Assembly (NCBI GenBank): GCA_035621215.1
Contig: CP141729.1
Location: 2,564,944 to 2,628,943 of the forward strand
Reading direction: 5' to 3'
DNA: 64,000 nucleotides
Source of the DNA: Oscillospiraceae bacterium MB08-C2-2
Lineage (GTDB): Bacteria > Bacillota > Clostridia > Oscillospirales > Ruminococcaceae
In this document: positions 35,357 to 44,375 of the stretch, piece after piece
How positions within the stretch are numbered: position 1 is the first letter of the stretch
Layout of the letters: each line of letters opens with the position of its first letter
The notes under the pieces: model-generated
The model's database searches: none
Seen by the model: only the letters and a program-made list of their open reading frames with translations
What the model was told of the DNA's origin: nothing
Translations under genes and position numbers: made by a program

Positions 35357-35530
35357 TCAAGTTTTCTTTAATCGTTTGTCTGCAGGTTTTGGAGCATCCT
35401 TGGGGATTGCCCAAGCACGACCGAAGCGAACCGCTCCGTCAATTCTATTTTCTTCACAGAGCTTTTGTATTCTCCGCTTGGAGATTTCCCATTTGCCAGA
35501 AGCCTGCTGCACAGATATATAATCAAGCAT
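35357..35530 (-). CDS. Excisionase-like HTH protein, copy 2
   Basis: A 57-residue protein (MLDYISVQQASGKWEISKRR, then IQKLCEENRIDGAVRFGRAW, AIPKDAPKP) clearly paralogous to the protein at 23242-23421. GGAGG site before the ATG. It sits upstream of the two-component/ABC cargo block. It may be a directionality factor left from, or belonging to, a nested element, or a second control protein of this ICE. Confidence 0.8.
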   Translation of the reverse strand: MLDYISVQQASGKWEISKRRIQKLCEENRIDGAVRFGRAWAIPKDAPKPADKRLKKT

Positions 35531-35689
35531 TTGTATTCCTCCACCATGTATATTGCTTACAGTATATACGCATAAGCGAATAAAATCAACACTTCGTTCG
35601 GTATATATATGTTCGTTCTTACAGTCATTAGTGGTTCGTTCTCAATCCTATGCCCATACTGTAAAATTGGGATGGGAGGTGAACTAACA

Positions 35690-36013
35690 GTGGAGGAATT
35701 ACTGAACTCATTTGGCCAGACCATAAAGGATGCCCGAATTGCAGCAGGCATGACACAGGATGCGCTTGCGGAACAGGCCGGGGTCACGACAAGGTACATA
35801 ATGGCCATCGAGAATGAAAACAAACATCCAAGAATGCCGGTGCTGCTCAAGATTATTCGCACCTTGAAAATATCAGCCGATACGATCTTTTATCCTGAAA
35901 TTCAACATACAGACAGAGAAAAAGAACAGCTTTTGCACATGATCCAGCTGTGCGGTGAAAAGGAAATCAAAATAGCTGCCGCAACCGTCAAAGCATTATT
36001 GGATGCCAGATAA
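35690..36013 (+). CDS. XRE-family transcriptional regulator
   Basis: A 107-residue protein with an N-terminal HTH (FGQTIKDARIAAGMTQDALAEQAGVTTRYIMAIENENK) and a helical tail with DREKEQLLHMIQLC. GTG start at 35690 with GGGAGGTGA upstream; upstream in-frame residues are not family-like. It is transcribed rightward against its neighbours, the usual layout for an ICE repressor-type regulator. Two hairpin terminators follow (36018-36050 and 36131-36192). Confidence 0.87.
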   Translation: MEELLNSFGQTIKDARIAAGMTQDALAEQAGVTTRYIMAIENENKHPRMPVLLKIIRTLKISADTIFYPEIQHTDREKEQLLHMIQLCGEKEIKIAAATVKALLDAR

Positions 36014-36017
36014 GCAG

Positions 36018-36050
36018 AATCCATCTTCTATCTTCGAGGATGGATTTTCT
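36018..36050 (+). terminator. Terminator after the XRE regulator
   Basis: AATCCATC pairs with GATGGATT and is followed by TTCTTC, 5 bp after the stop codon. Confidence 0.6.
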
Positions 36051-36130
36051 TCATGTCAAAGAGATAGATTGTCTTTTCTCTGTGTTTAAGAAATCCTTAG
36101 AGTGACAGGTTCACTGCATAGGCCATGATG

Positions 36131-36192
36131 ACACATACCATATGCCGCCGACAGGACGCACTGTTCCCTTGGCGGCAGGGTATGTGTTTTTC
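36131..36192. terminator. Bidirectional terminator between convergent genes
   Basis: ACACATACC (36131-36139) pairs with GGTATGTGT (36179-36187), with an inner GCCGCC/GGCGGC stem, followed by TTTTTC on the plus strand. It ends the rightward regulator and the leftward transfer operon, whose last stop codon is at 36191. Confidence 0.7.
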
Positions 36193-36445
36193 ATTTCACC
36201 GTAAACAATAAACTGCTCTTGCCGCCATTTTCCCGCCAGCGCTGTTCCTTTTGAAGATGGCCTGTCTTTTCAAGGTCAGCGATGGCTCTCTGCACTGTGC
36301 GGCGGGAGAGCTTCAAGTCCTTTGCAATGGTACCGATGGAAGGGTAACAGGTTCCGTCTTTGTTTGCCCGGTCTTTCAAATAACGGTACACCACTACGGC
36401 ACGGTGCGGAACATCCGCAGCATAGATAGAGGATAAATAACTCAA
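36191..36445 (-). CDS. Winged-HTH replication/regulatory protein (HTH_36 type)
   Basis: An 84-residue protein: HRAVVVYRYLKDRANKDGTCYPSIGTIA...LKLSRRTVQRAIADLEKTG. This is the helix-turn-helix found in plasmid replication and ICE regulatory proteins. The start is TTG at 36445 with GGAGG 9 bases upstream. It follows the coupling-protein gene by 14 bp at the end of the leftward transfer operon. Confidence 0.8.
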   Translation of the reverse strand: MSYLSSIYAADVPHRAVVVYRYLKDRANKDGTCYPSIGTIAKDLKLSRRTVQRAIADLEKTGHLQKEQRWRENGGKSSLLFTVK

Positions 36446-36459
36446 TCACGAACACCTCC

Positions 36460-38262
36460 TTAATCCGTGCGCAGAGGCATAGCAGGAGGCTCCGGATCAT
36501 GCTCCGGTACCAGTGTGTGCAGCGTACCTCCGCTTGGGTCATCGTAGGGAGGCTCCGGCATTTCGGCAAAGTCCTCCTCGTCATAGGCACAGCCCCGCTG
36601 GAGGATTTCCTGCTCCAGTTCAAAGCGGTCGGCATAGTGAACCTTTCGGGCGGCACGTTCTTCCACCTCAAAGGTTTTTCCGAACCGGATGCCCCATTTG
36701 AGGAACAGCGGCAGCTTGGTGCGCATGGGACAGCAGCCGGTCTTGGCCAAAATAAAATTGCCCTTGGGCAGGGTTTTCAGCTCATCGGGTGTCATCAGAG
36801 GCCTTTGGATCATCTGCAGGCTCTGGCTGGGATCATTCTTTCCTCTGCTGATGGAGCCAGACATGACAGTCTTGTTTCCCAGCGCTCTTGAGAGAATATC
36901 GGCGCTTTCCGAGTTGGGCGCAAAGCCACCAAATAAAATATCCTGACAGTTATCGATGATGATGGCGGAACCCTCCTTGCCGTAGTTTTTCTCAAGCTGT
37001 GCAAAGGACTGGATGATGGGTACCATGCTGATGCGGCGGGAACGGCCTGCGGAGAACATCATCTCCATTGACTGGATTTTCGGGATGGTTCCGATCTCAT
37101 CGGCAAAGATCATAACCCGGTTGGGGAGCTTGCCGCCGTATTCATCAGCGACTGTGAGCATCTCCCGATAGAGCTGCTGGAGGAATAAAGACACCATAAA
37201 ATATTTCGTGTTATCTTCCTCCGGCAGCACGATGAAGATTGCACACTTCTCCTTGCAAAAGGTTTCCGTATCCAGCGAGCTGTCAAAACACAGAATCTGC
37301 TCCATTTCCGAATCCAGAAAGGCATTGAGGCGTGACATCGCTGTGGACAGCACAGACGCCATCGCTTGGTCGGCGGTATTGAGGGCGGCTCCCGCAAACC
37401 ACTTTGCCTTGTGGTCGGAGGGCAGCTTATCCATCAACAATTGAAACTGGCTTTTATTTTTCACCGGCGAGGGAGCCAGCAAGTCCTGTATCATTTTGAA
37501 CACCGATATGATGTGCCGCTTTTCCGGAGGGCAGTATTCCGCAATCAGCAAAATCACCGAGGTAAGTAAGCCCTCAGCAGCATCGTAGAAGAAGGCATTT
37601 TGACCGTAGCTTGCCGAGTCCTCGCCGCTGCTGGAAATGATGGTCTTGGCAGTAATCTTGGCATACTTCTCGGCCTTGGCTTTCATGGAGAGGTTCTCCG
37701 GATTTTCCATATAGGCATCCATGTAACGGTTCACCAGCTGCAGGATGTTATCGCCGTCCGAGCGGGTGGGGTTGCGCAGATCCAGCACCGATATTTTGTA
37801 TCCGTAGTATTCCTTTGCGATGCCTGCGTAGTTTCGGAACAGGTCGCCCTTGGTATCGGTGCAGAGCCAGCTCATGCCGGAGGCACAGGCGTATTCGATG
37901 TTGGGATAAAGAAAGTTTGCGGTTTTGCCTACACCGGCAGCACCGATCATGAGGCAGTGAATGTCACCCTCATCAATAAGGGCGATGGTAGCACCGGCCT
38001 TTTGCTTACAGCCCACCACAAGCCCCTGCAGGGCGGGCAGATTCTGCCCACGTCGCCATTTCTCCGGCTCATAGGGTACATGGGTGTATGTCCGTTTGAT
38101 TTCGTTTTCTGTGGCGAAGCGGGCGGTACCGTGCTGACCGTCACCGACCGTTTTGGATTTGATGCCGCTAAGAGTGTAGTAATGTGCCAAAAGAGAAAGG
38201 CCGCCGATGACGAAGAACATCACGGCGGCTACTGCTATGAGAATATATACTTGGGATGGCAT
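36460..38262 (-). CDS. VirD4/TraG-type type IV coupling protein
   Basis: A 600-residue conjugative coupling ATPase that links the relaxase-DNA complex to the type IV secretion channel. It has two N-terminal TM segments within about residues 5-40, Walker A GAAGVGKTANFLYPN, and Walker B VMIFADEIGTIPK with the GRSRRISMVPIIQSFAQL region. The ATG at 38262 (MPSQVYILIAVAAVMFFV) follows a GGAAAGAAGGAA tract; upstream in-frame sequence is unlikely to be translated. First transfer gene left of the YdeI-like insertion. Confidence 0.94.
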   Translation of the reverse strand: MPSQVYILIAVAAVMFFVIGGLSLLAHYYTLSGIKSKTVGDGQHGTARFATENEIKRTYTHVPYEPEKWRRGQNLPALQGLVVGCKQKAGATIALIDEGDIHCLMIGAAGVGKTANFLYPNIEYACASGMSWLCTDTKGDLFRNYAGIAKEYYGYKISVLDLRNPTRSDGDNILQLVNRYMDAYMENPENLSMKAKAEKYAKITAKTIISSSGEDSASYGQNAFFYDAAEGLLTSVILLIAEYCPPEKRHIISVFKMIQDLLAPSPVKNKSQFQLLMDKLPSDHKAKWFAGAALNTADQAMASVLSTAMSRLNAFLDSEMEQILCFDSSLDTETFCKEKCAIFIVLPEEDNTKYFMVSLFLQQLYREMLTVADEYGGKLPNRVMIFADEIGTIPKIQSMEMMFSAGRSRRISMVPIIQSFAQLEKNYGKEGSAIIIDNCQDILFGGFAPNSESADILSRALGNKTVMSGSISRGKNDPSQSLQMIQRPLMTPDELKTLPKGNFILAKTGCCPMRTKLPLFLKWGIRFGKTFEVEERAARKVHYADRFELEQEILQRGCAYDEEDFAEMPEPPYDDPSGGTLHTLVPEHDPEPPAMPLRTD

Positions 38263-38359
38263 GATAAATTCCTTTCTTCTGTTCGTGAGAATTTGATGGT
38301 ATAATAAAATCAAAATAGTTCGTTTTCGACGAGTAAGATGACTTAATGGGGGTGGATAT

Positions 38360-38920
38360 ATGAGCGAGATTTTAGTTTTTTCCAACAGGGCAGCGTTTCG
38401 TGAATGGTTACACAAAAACGGAACAAGCAGTGAAGGTGTATGGTTGCTTTTCGGCAAAAAGGGCGGGCCAACCACGCTTACTGCTACTGAGGCATTGGAA
38501 GAAGCCTTGTGCTACGGCTGGATCGACGGACAAATGCAAAGCCTTGACAGCACAAAATACAAAAAATATTTTGCGTGTCGTATGGCAAATAGTAAATGGT
38601 CGGATAAGAATAAGGCGTTAGCTATGAAACTTGAGGAGCAAGGGGTAATGACCGATTATGGCAGAGAGAAAATAGCGGAGGCCAAGAAAAATGGTCAGTG
38701 GAATGCTCCTAAATCTCCAGTGATTTCAGATGAACAGATAGCAGCTTTATCTGATTTGCTAAAAGAACATGAACCGGCCTATACGAATTTTCAGGCTATG
38801 TCCCCATCTGTAAAAAAGACTTATACACGGGCATATTTTGATGCAAAAACAGATGCCGGACGGGATAGCCGCTTGTCATGGATGATTGAGCGCCTCAATA
38901 AAAATCTAAAACCCATGTAA
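38360..38920 (+). CDS. YdeI/OmpD-associated family protein
   Basis: A 186-residue cytosolic protein: FSNRAAFREWLHKNG, GVWLLFGKKGGPTTLTATEALEEALCYGWIDGQ, FACRMANSKWSDKNK, LSWMIERLNKNLKPM. This is the YdeI-like family, linked in some bacteria to peptide or stress tolerance; the biochemical activity is not known. It points against the surrounding transfer genes and is AT-richer, so it is probably a cargo insertion. A GGGGGTGG site precedes the ATG. Confidence 0.85.
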   Translation: MSEILVFSNRAAFREWLHKNGTSSEGVWLLFGKKGGPTTLTATEALEEALCYGWIDGQMQSLDSTKYKKYFACRMANSKWSDKNKALAMKLEEQGVMTDYGREKIAEAKKNGQWNAPKSPVISDEQIAALSDLLKEHEPAYTNFQAMSPSVKKTYTRAYFDAKTDAGRDSRLSWMIERLNKNLKPM

Positions 38921-38947
38921 TAGGTTTTAATAACAGTAGTTCTGCTT

Positions 38948-39880
38948 TCATCGCATCACCATAGCTGATATTATATGCTTCTGCGAGCATGATGCTTTCA
39001 GATCCTCATTCCAATCCTTGTGTGCCGAAACACCGTACACCACATCTTCAAATCCCTGCTCCTTTAAAGTTTTATGAATGCGGCTGGCTGCCTTATGTCC
39101 GGCTTCATCATTATCAAGACAGAGTGTTACTCTTTGAAGCTGCGGATACAGCTCCAACAGCTTCAGCACAGGTTGCTCCGACACACCGTTTAGCGCCACA
39201 TAGCTGGCGTTTTTCCAGTTCTGCGGATGTAGGCTGATGTACGACAGCAGATCGATGGGCGCTTCAAATACAAACAGGTTATGGGGATAAGGATTTTTCG
39301 AGATGTAATGAAAGCTGTAAGCCGGATGGCTGCCCTCCACATTGATGCGGAAGCTGCTGCCGGTTGCTGTGCTTTTCTTATGGGCATGACGTACAATGCC
39401 TTTTTCATCAAAGCCCACAAATACAACATTGTGGTATTCGGCATCCTCAAACAGCAGCTTTTCTCTGGCAAACTCGGACAGTACCTCCCGGCTGATACAA
39501 CGCTGCTTGATGAGGTAGGCAAACACCCGGCGCATATCCGTATGAGCTGGCGGCAAAACAAAAGGCTTTCGCTGCTCCGGTTCGCTGCTTTTACTGTGCT
39601 GCCGGTATTCCACGCCCTGCTCACCGCCCAGCAGCAGGCTGACCGCCTCCGGGAAAGACAGATTGTAGAGCCGTTTCACAAGGTCGATGGCATAGCTGCC
39701 CTCCTCAGAAGCGTGATCGTACCAGCGGTTGCCCCGCACCGTAATGCTGTGATCTTTTGCCAGCCGCTTATCTCTGCCGGAGGGCAGGAGCTTCTCTCCC
39801 TGCCGCTGGAGGAAATCCACCAAGTCCACGGAGTTGGCTCGTTCCTTTTGTTCGTCTGTAAAATAAATATAGCCTGACAC
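38948..39880 (-). CDS. DUF3991/TOPRIM domain protein
   Basis: About 310 residues. The N-terminal part (VDLVDFLQRQGEKLLPSGRDKRL) resembles the DUF3991 primase-like region. The TOPRIM core has FVFEAPIDLLSY and VTLCLDNDEAGHKAA with the acidic metal-binding residues. Such proteins are ICE-encoded primase/TOPRIM factors used in DNA processing during transfer. The GTG at 39880 has GGGAGG at 7-base spacing; an ATG at 39898 overlaps the relaxase stop but lacks a site of its own. Confidence 0.85.
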   Translation of the reverse strand: MSGYIYFTDEQKERANSVDLVDFLQRQGEKLLPSGRDKRLAKDHSITVRGNRWYDHASEEGSYAIDLVKRLYNLSFPEAVSLLLGGEQGVEYRQHSKSSEPEQRKPFVLPPAHTDMRRVFAYLIKQRCISREVLSEFAREKLLFEDAEYHNVVFVGFDEKGIVRHAHKKSTATGSSFRINVEGSHPAYSFHYISKNPYPHNLFVFEAPIDLLSYISLHPQNWKNASYVALNGVSEQPVLKLLELYPQLQRVTLCLDNDEAGHKAASRIHKTLKEQGFEDVVYGVSAHKDWNEDLKASCSQKHIISAMVMR

Positions 39881-39894
39881 ACTAAAACCTCCCA

Positions 39895-42693
39895 TCATAG
39901 ATGAATTTGTGGCGCATGGTCATCCCGCTTGTGACCCTGCGCCTGCTTTTTCTCCTGTAGCTTCCGTCTGCGCTTGCGGTCGATTTGACCGGCAGCGATT
40001 CCTGCGGTTCTGCGATAATCCTCCCGGAACAGATTTTCCAGCCGGTGCATGAGCCGGGTGGTAGCCAACAACACCGAGGGATTGCGATAACTGCCTATGT
40101 TGTCAATCAGGTACTGTGCGTAAATATTGCCCTGCGCCGCAGACATCCCCAGCCAGTAAAGACTCTTTTCCTTGTCACGGGGAACCTCATCGTCATAAAA
40201 ATACAGCTTACCAAGAGCATACTGAGCAAACTGATTTCCCTGTTCGGCAGAATCTGTCAGCCATCGGATAGCGGTTTCCACATTCCTTGGGACATCTTCC
40301 CCTTGGAGATAGAGCTTACCGAGCTGGTAAGCCGCAAACTCATTTTTCTTCTCTGCTGATAAGGTGAACAGTCGGATTGCCGCACCGACATTCTTGGGAA
40401 CGCCATCACCGGTAAGATACAGTTTCGCCAAGGCATATTGGGCGTAAGTATTGCCAAGGTTAGAGGAGAGAGTGAACCACTTGACCGCTTCCGTAACATT
40501 CTTCGGGATATCCATACCGGCGAGATAGAGTTTGCCAAGCTGATAGGCGGCGTACTCGTTTTTCTGTTCTGCGGCGGCAGTGAACATGGCCACGGCCTTT
40601 TGAATGTCTTTCTCCACATGATTGCCATCCCGGTACAGCTTACCGAGAGCATACTGCGCTCCGGCGTTTCCAGCATCCGCTGCTTTGGTCATCCAAGCCA
40701 CCGCCTGCGCAGGGTTTCCTATACTGGTTTCCAGACACACCTTGCCCAGCAAATATTGGGCATTCACATTTCCAAGCTGTGCCGATTTCTCCAGATAGGA
40801 AACCGCAGCCTGCACATCCTTATCCGCACCGGTTCCTGTATAGAGCATCTGACCGAGGCGATATTGCAGCTTGTCATCATGACTGTCCTTTTCCAGACGA
40901 TAAAATCCGATAAAGGCAGCCTTGAAATGCTCATTGGAAGTAGGGGCATCCACCGGTGCGCCAACACCATCACGATACATTTTGGCAAGCTCATAATCCG
41001 CATAGGGGTTTCCCTGATCGGCAGACAGCGTATAGAGCCAGAGCGCTTGTGCATAATCCTGCGGAACACCCTGACCACGGTAATACAAACAGCCGAGGGA
41101 GTATTGGGCGTACTTGTGATTTTTTTCCACCGCCTCCTGAAACCATGAAGCTGCCTGCCCATAGTCCTGATCAGTTCCGAGACCGGCGGCATACATTTTT
41201 CCAATTCGGTATTCCAAATAGGGCTTGGGCTTTTCTGTATCTGCGGATAAAAAGGCGGACAGCGCTTTTTCATACCATTCGTGTGCGGCCTGTAAATCAA
41301 TTTCACGACCCAAGCCATCGGCGAACATTCTGCCGAGGTCGTGCATAGCAAGGGCATTGCCGGATTCTGCTTCCAGCAGGAACAAGCTGTATGCCTTGTC
41401 AAAGTCCTGCGGCACATCCTCGCTGCCGTAGAGATATTTTCTCGCCAGTTTGTATTGCTTGCTCCACTCGGCACGAAAGACGATATCGGCAGGCTCCATG
41501 AAGGTTTCCTCCTGCTCACCATACGTAGGCTCCGGCAGCTCCGGTTCCGGTGCATCTTCATCCTCAAATGAAACATGGTGACCACCCAGCTTTAACGCGT
41601 CGGCGATCACCATATTTTTGATACTTTTAAATTGTTTCTGCTGAGAGAGCGGAGGAAGGGGCGGCAGCTTATTCATGTAAGTCTTGAGGATTTCATTCTG
41701 CCAGTCGTTCCATGCCCGGTACAGCTTATCAATCCGTTCCTCCTTGGCAAGCTCATCCACAATGCGGTCGATGATGGCTTTCACATCTGCCTTGAGGTAA
41801 CCATAGACCTTTTTGCCGCCGGTATTTTGAAGCCGCCGAGCCAACAGTAGCAGATCTGCTTCAATAGCTTTGTTTTTACAGACACGATCCTGCACCTGTG
41901 AAAGCAGCTCTGCCATCACCTCGGCAGCACCCTGCTTAAGCTGGCTGCGGGCTTCGTTTTGATGCTCATAAATGTGAGCGAAGTCCTGACGGAAAATATC
42001 ATGCGCCAGCTCCGAGCGCATGGCTTCAATGGCAGGCTCGGTAAGGAATCCGTCATTGTCTTTGGCAGAGTAAACCATGAGATGCACATGGGGATGATGG
42101 CTTTCATTGTGAAAGGCAGCGTACCAGCACAGATTCTCGCTGTCGATTTTCATATGCTTGCAGAGCATTGCTTTTTTGCTGCGGAGCAAATCCTGCCACT
42201 GCTTTCCGCTGTCGTATCCGAGCCTTGCGGCATCCTCCCGGCGCAGGCTGATGACATGAGTCCAGACAGCACCCTTGTGCTTGCACACATCCTCCTGCAC
42301 CTGAGCCAGCACCACCGGAACGCCTGCATCGGTGAACAGACCATGCTCACCAATCCGCTCCACACGGGGACGGCCTGCGATATAATCCACATAATTTTCA
42401 CGCTTGCCAATGAGGTTCAGGTTCTGTTCCAAGGCAAGGGAGATAAATTCAGTAGCGTTGCCGATGGCGGGGCTTTCGCAGTAATCGGCATACTCCAGCA
42501 TATCCTTGGCAGAAGGAATGTCACGGATGAGCTGATTGATGAGCTGCTGCTGTTTGACCGTAGCCGGTAGCAACAGCTTGCTCACGTCAATCTTTTCCAC
42601 ACCCTCACGGGTTCCGATGTACTTCACATAGTTTTCAAGCTGGGCTGGCGGGACATCCCGCATATATTGCGAGGTGAAGATAATTTTAGGCAT
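39895..42693 (-). CDS. MobP-type relaxase with C-terminal Sel1 repeats
   Basis: A 932-residue relaxase. The N-terminal part carries the metal-binding HNESHHPHVHLMVYS motif (about residue 200) of HUH relaxases of the MobP family, with KHKGAVWTHVISLRREDA upstream. From about 425 to 870 there are roughly a dozen Sel1-like repeats (A-x-Q-Y-x-L-G-x-L-Y and W-x-x-x-A-A-x-x-G-N spacing about 36). A basic tail (GQIDRKRRRKLQEKKQ) ends it. It nicks oriT and is piloted by the coupling protein. Typical MobP relaxases lack so long a repeat tail, which may scaffold protein contacts. Confidence 0.9.
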   Translation of the reverse strand: MPKIIFTSQYMRDVPPAQLENYVKYIGTREGVEKIDVSKLLLPATVKQQQLINQLIRDIPSAKDMLEYADYCESPAIGNATEFISLALEQNLNLIGKRENYVDYIAGRPRVERIGEHGLFTDAGVPVVLAQVQEDVCKHKGAVWTHVISLRREDAARLGYDSGKQWQDLLRSKKAMLCKHMKIDSENLCWYAAFHNESHHPHVHLMVYSAKDNDGFLTEPAIEAMRSELAHDIFRQDFAHIYEHQNEARSQLKQGAAEVMAELLSQVQDRVCKNKAIEADLLLLARRLQNTGGKKVYGYLKADVKAIIDRIVDELAKEERIDKLYRAWNDWQNEILKTYMNKLPPLPPLSQQKQFKSIKNMVIADALKLGGHHVSFEDEDAPEPELPEPTYGEQEETFMEPADIVFRAEWSKQYKLARKYLYGSEDVPQDFDKAYSLFLLEAESGNALAMHDLGRMFADGLGREIDLQAAHEWYEKALSAFLSADTEKPKPYLEYRIGKMYAAGLGTDQDYGQAASWFQEAVEKNHKYAQYSLGCLYYRGQGVPQDYAQALWLYTLSADQGNPYADYELAKMYRDGVGAPVDAPTSNEHFKAAFIGFYRLEKDSHDDKLQYRLGQMLYTGTGADKDVQAAVSYLEKSAQLGNVNAQYLLGKVCLETSIGNPAQAVAWMTKAADAGNAGAQYALGKLYRDGNHVEKDIQKAVAMFTAAAEQKNEYAAYQLGKLYLAGMDIPKNVTEAVKWFTLSSNLGNTYAQYALAKLYLTGDGVPKNVGAAIRLFTLSAEKKNEFAAYQLGKLYLQGEDVPRNVETAIRWLTDSAEQGNQFAQYALGKLYFYDDEVPRDKEKSLYWLGMSAAQGNIYAQYLIDNIGSYRNPSVLLATTRLMHRLENLFREDYRRTAGIAAGQIDRKRRRKLQEKKQAQGHKRDDHAPQIHL

Positions 42694-42725
42694 GGCGGCC
42701 TCCTTTCTGTGTTTCGGACAAAAGA

Positions 42726-42759
42726 AAAGAGGAAACTACACCAAAGCAGCTTCCTCTTT
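42726..42759 (-). terminator. Terminator between dGTPase and relaxase genes
   Basis: AAAGAGGAA (42726-42734) pairs with TTCCTCTTT (42751-42759); on the minus strand TTTTCTTTTG follows. It would stop the dGTPase transcript before the relaxase gene. Confidence 0.65.
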
Positions 42760-42792
42760 ACATTTATATTTCTATAATTGATATATCAAAGA

Positions 42793-44232
42793 CTAGTTGT
42801 ATAGCCTTTTAAATTCATCAATTGCATAGCTATCTGTCATTCCAGCAATATGATCGCAAATCACACGCATTAGTTTTAATTTACTAATCTTGTCCTTGAA
42901 AGCAGGTGATTTTCTAAAACTCTCAAATTTTGTACGGACTGCTCCTTCTCCATTTGATGTAATTGCTCTAATCGCCGACTCTTTTGATTTATATTTGTCT
43001 ACATCAATTAAGTATTGAATAATGGAATGATTGGGCAGTTGCTGTGGATTGGTATAATAAGCTTGGAAAAGTTTTCTGATGATATACTGCCCTTTTGTAT
43101 TCATTCGTTGGACAACAAGAGAATTATGAACTTTGGTACCTATAGTTTGTGAGTATTTCCTTAGCAAAGTAAAAATTTTTGATTCTTCTCCATAAGAATC
43201 GTAGGAAATAGCCTTTGATATTTCTGGTTCTGTCGGGGAATGTGCAATAAAAAAATCATTGATGTTATCTTTGTTTAACTGATATTTTTCTTGAATTTTT
43301 AATAGATTCATTAAGCTTTTTTCTATAATGCGATTAACAAGAGTGTTAACAACAACCCGTGATAAAGAAACTACAAAGCTTTCATCATCCATGATAGCAT
43401 TTTTCATTCTCAAAAAGAGCTCTCGGTCATTGGAATCCATAATTGAAAAAATATTATCCTTTACGGTTTTACATACCTCTTTACGTGACATAGCATTCCC
43501 ACGTATGGCATCTTCTAAATCATGGTGCAATTGAGCAATTTCATCTGCTTCGGCCACTACAAATGCCTCAAAAGACCACGCTACCTTTCCCTCGTATCCT
43601 TTTATAGCATAGCATTTTTGATACTGTTCATATGCATCGGGTTTTAAGTGTTTTACAGATATTCGATTTTTCTTGTATTCATATGACGAATGTCTCTGTA
43701 GCCCCCATAAAGTGTAATTGGTTAAATCCAATCCGTAGTCACCATAAATATTTTCAAGTGCAACAGAAATTCGTACGCTTTGAAAATTATGCTTAAACCC
43801 TAAGAAACCTACACACTCCGCATCCTCATCATTATACGGTGTATCATTAACTAATTGACTTTTATTTGGTACCATTATTTCATGGAGGACTTGCTCACCT
43901 GCATGTCCAAACGGAGTGTGTCCAATATCATGTCCCAATGCGATAGCTTCTGTGAGATCTCGATCCAATCCTAATGCTTGCGAAATAGTTGCAGCAATTT
44001 GAGAAACCTCTAGTGTATGAGTTAAACGAGTTCGCTGATGATCATCAGAACCGGATAAATATATTTGCGTTTTGCCCGACAGTCGCCTAAAAGCCCTTGA
44101 ATATAACACTCTATCTCTGTCACGCATAAACATAGTACGATATTTCTGCGCCACATTATCTTTATCTGAAGAACGTTGCGCCAACTCTGTAGGGGCAGCA
44201 AAAAGCTTCTTATTTAAAAATTCAAAATTCAT
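42793..44232 (-). CDS. dgt: Deoxyguanosinetriphosphate triphosphohydrolase (dGTPase)-like HD protein
   Basis: A 479-residue HD-domain enzyme that hydrolyses dNTPs (classically dGTP) to nucleoside and triphosphate. The metal-binding motif is seen as RLTHTLEVSQIA and IALGHDIGHTPFGHAGE (about residues 68-115), preceded by RDRDRVLYSRAFRRLSGKTQ. Its DNA is clearly AT-richer than the flanking transfer genes and a terminator follows, so it is likely acquired cargo. dGTPases of this type can deplete dNTPs during phage infection; that role here is inference. Confidence 0.92.
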   Translation of the reverse strand: MNFEFLNKKLFAAPTELAQRSSDKDNVAQKYRTMFMRDRDRVLYSRAFRRLSGKTQIYLSGSDDHQRTRLTHTLEVSQIAATISQALGLDRDLTEAIALGHDIGHTPFGHAGEQVLHEIMVPNKSQLVNDTPYNDEDAECVGFLGFKHNFQSVRISVALENIYGDYGLDLTNYTLWGLQRHSSYEYKKNRISVKHLKPDAYEQYQKCYAIKGYEGKVAWSFEAFVVAEADEIAQLHHDLEDAIRGNAMSRKEVCKTVKDNIFSIMDSNDRELFLRMKNAIMDDESFVVSLSRVVVNTLVNRIIEKSLMNLLKIQEKYQLNKDNINDFFIAHSPTEPEISKAISYDSYGEESKIFTLLRKYSQTIGTKVHNSLVVQRMNTKGQYIIRKLFQAYYTNPQQLPNHSIIQYLIDVDKYKSKESAIRAITSNGEGAVRTKFESFRKSPAFKDKISKLKLMRVICDHIAGMTDSYAIDEFKRLYN

Positions 44233-44375
44233 ATACTGCCTCCATGTTCACTCTTTTAATGTAATAAATATTTTACGTTTAGGATATTATACCACTTTCT
44301 TAAACAAAATTCACCATGAATGTGTAAATTATGTAAAACAACCTCCGCTCCCGCAGAGGCCGTCCACCTATGTTC

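Noticed and set aside
37600-38304. 234-codon open frame antisense to the coupling protein
   Set aside because: The opposite strand encodes complete VirD4 motifs; this frame has none.
40438-41148. Long frames and DNA periodicity inside the relaxase gene, suggestive of a repeat array
   Set aside because: The periodicity of about 108 bases is that of Sel1 protein repeats; no CRISPR-type spacers or identical direct repeats are present.
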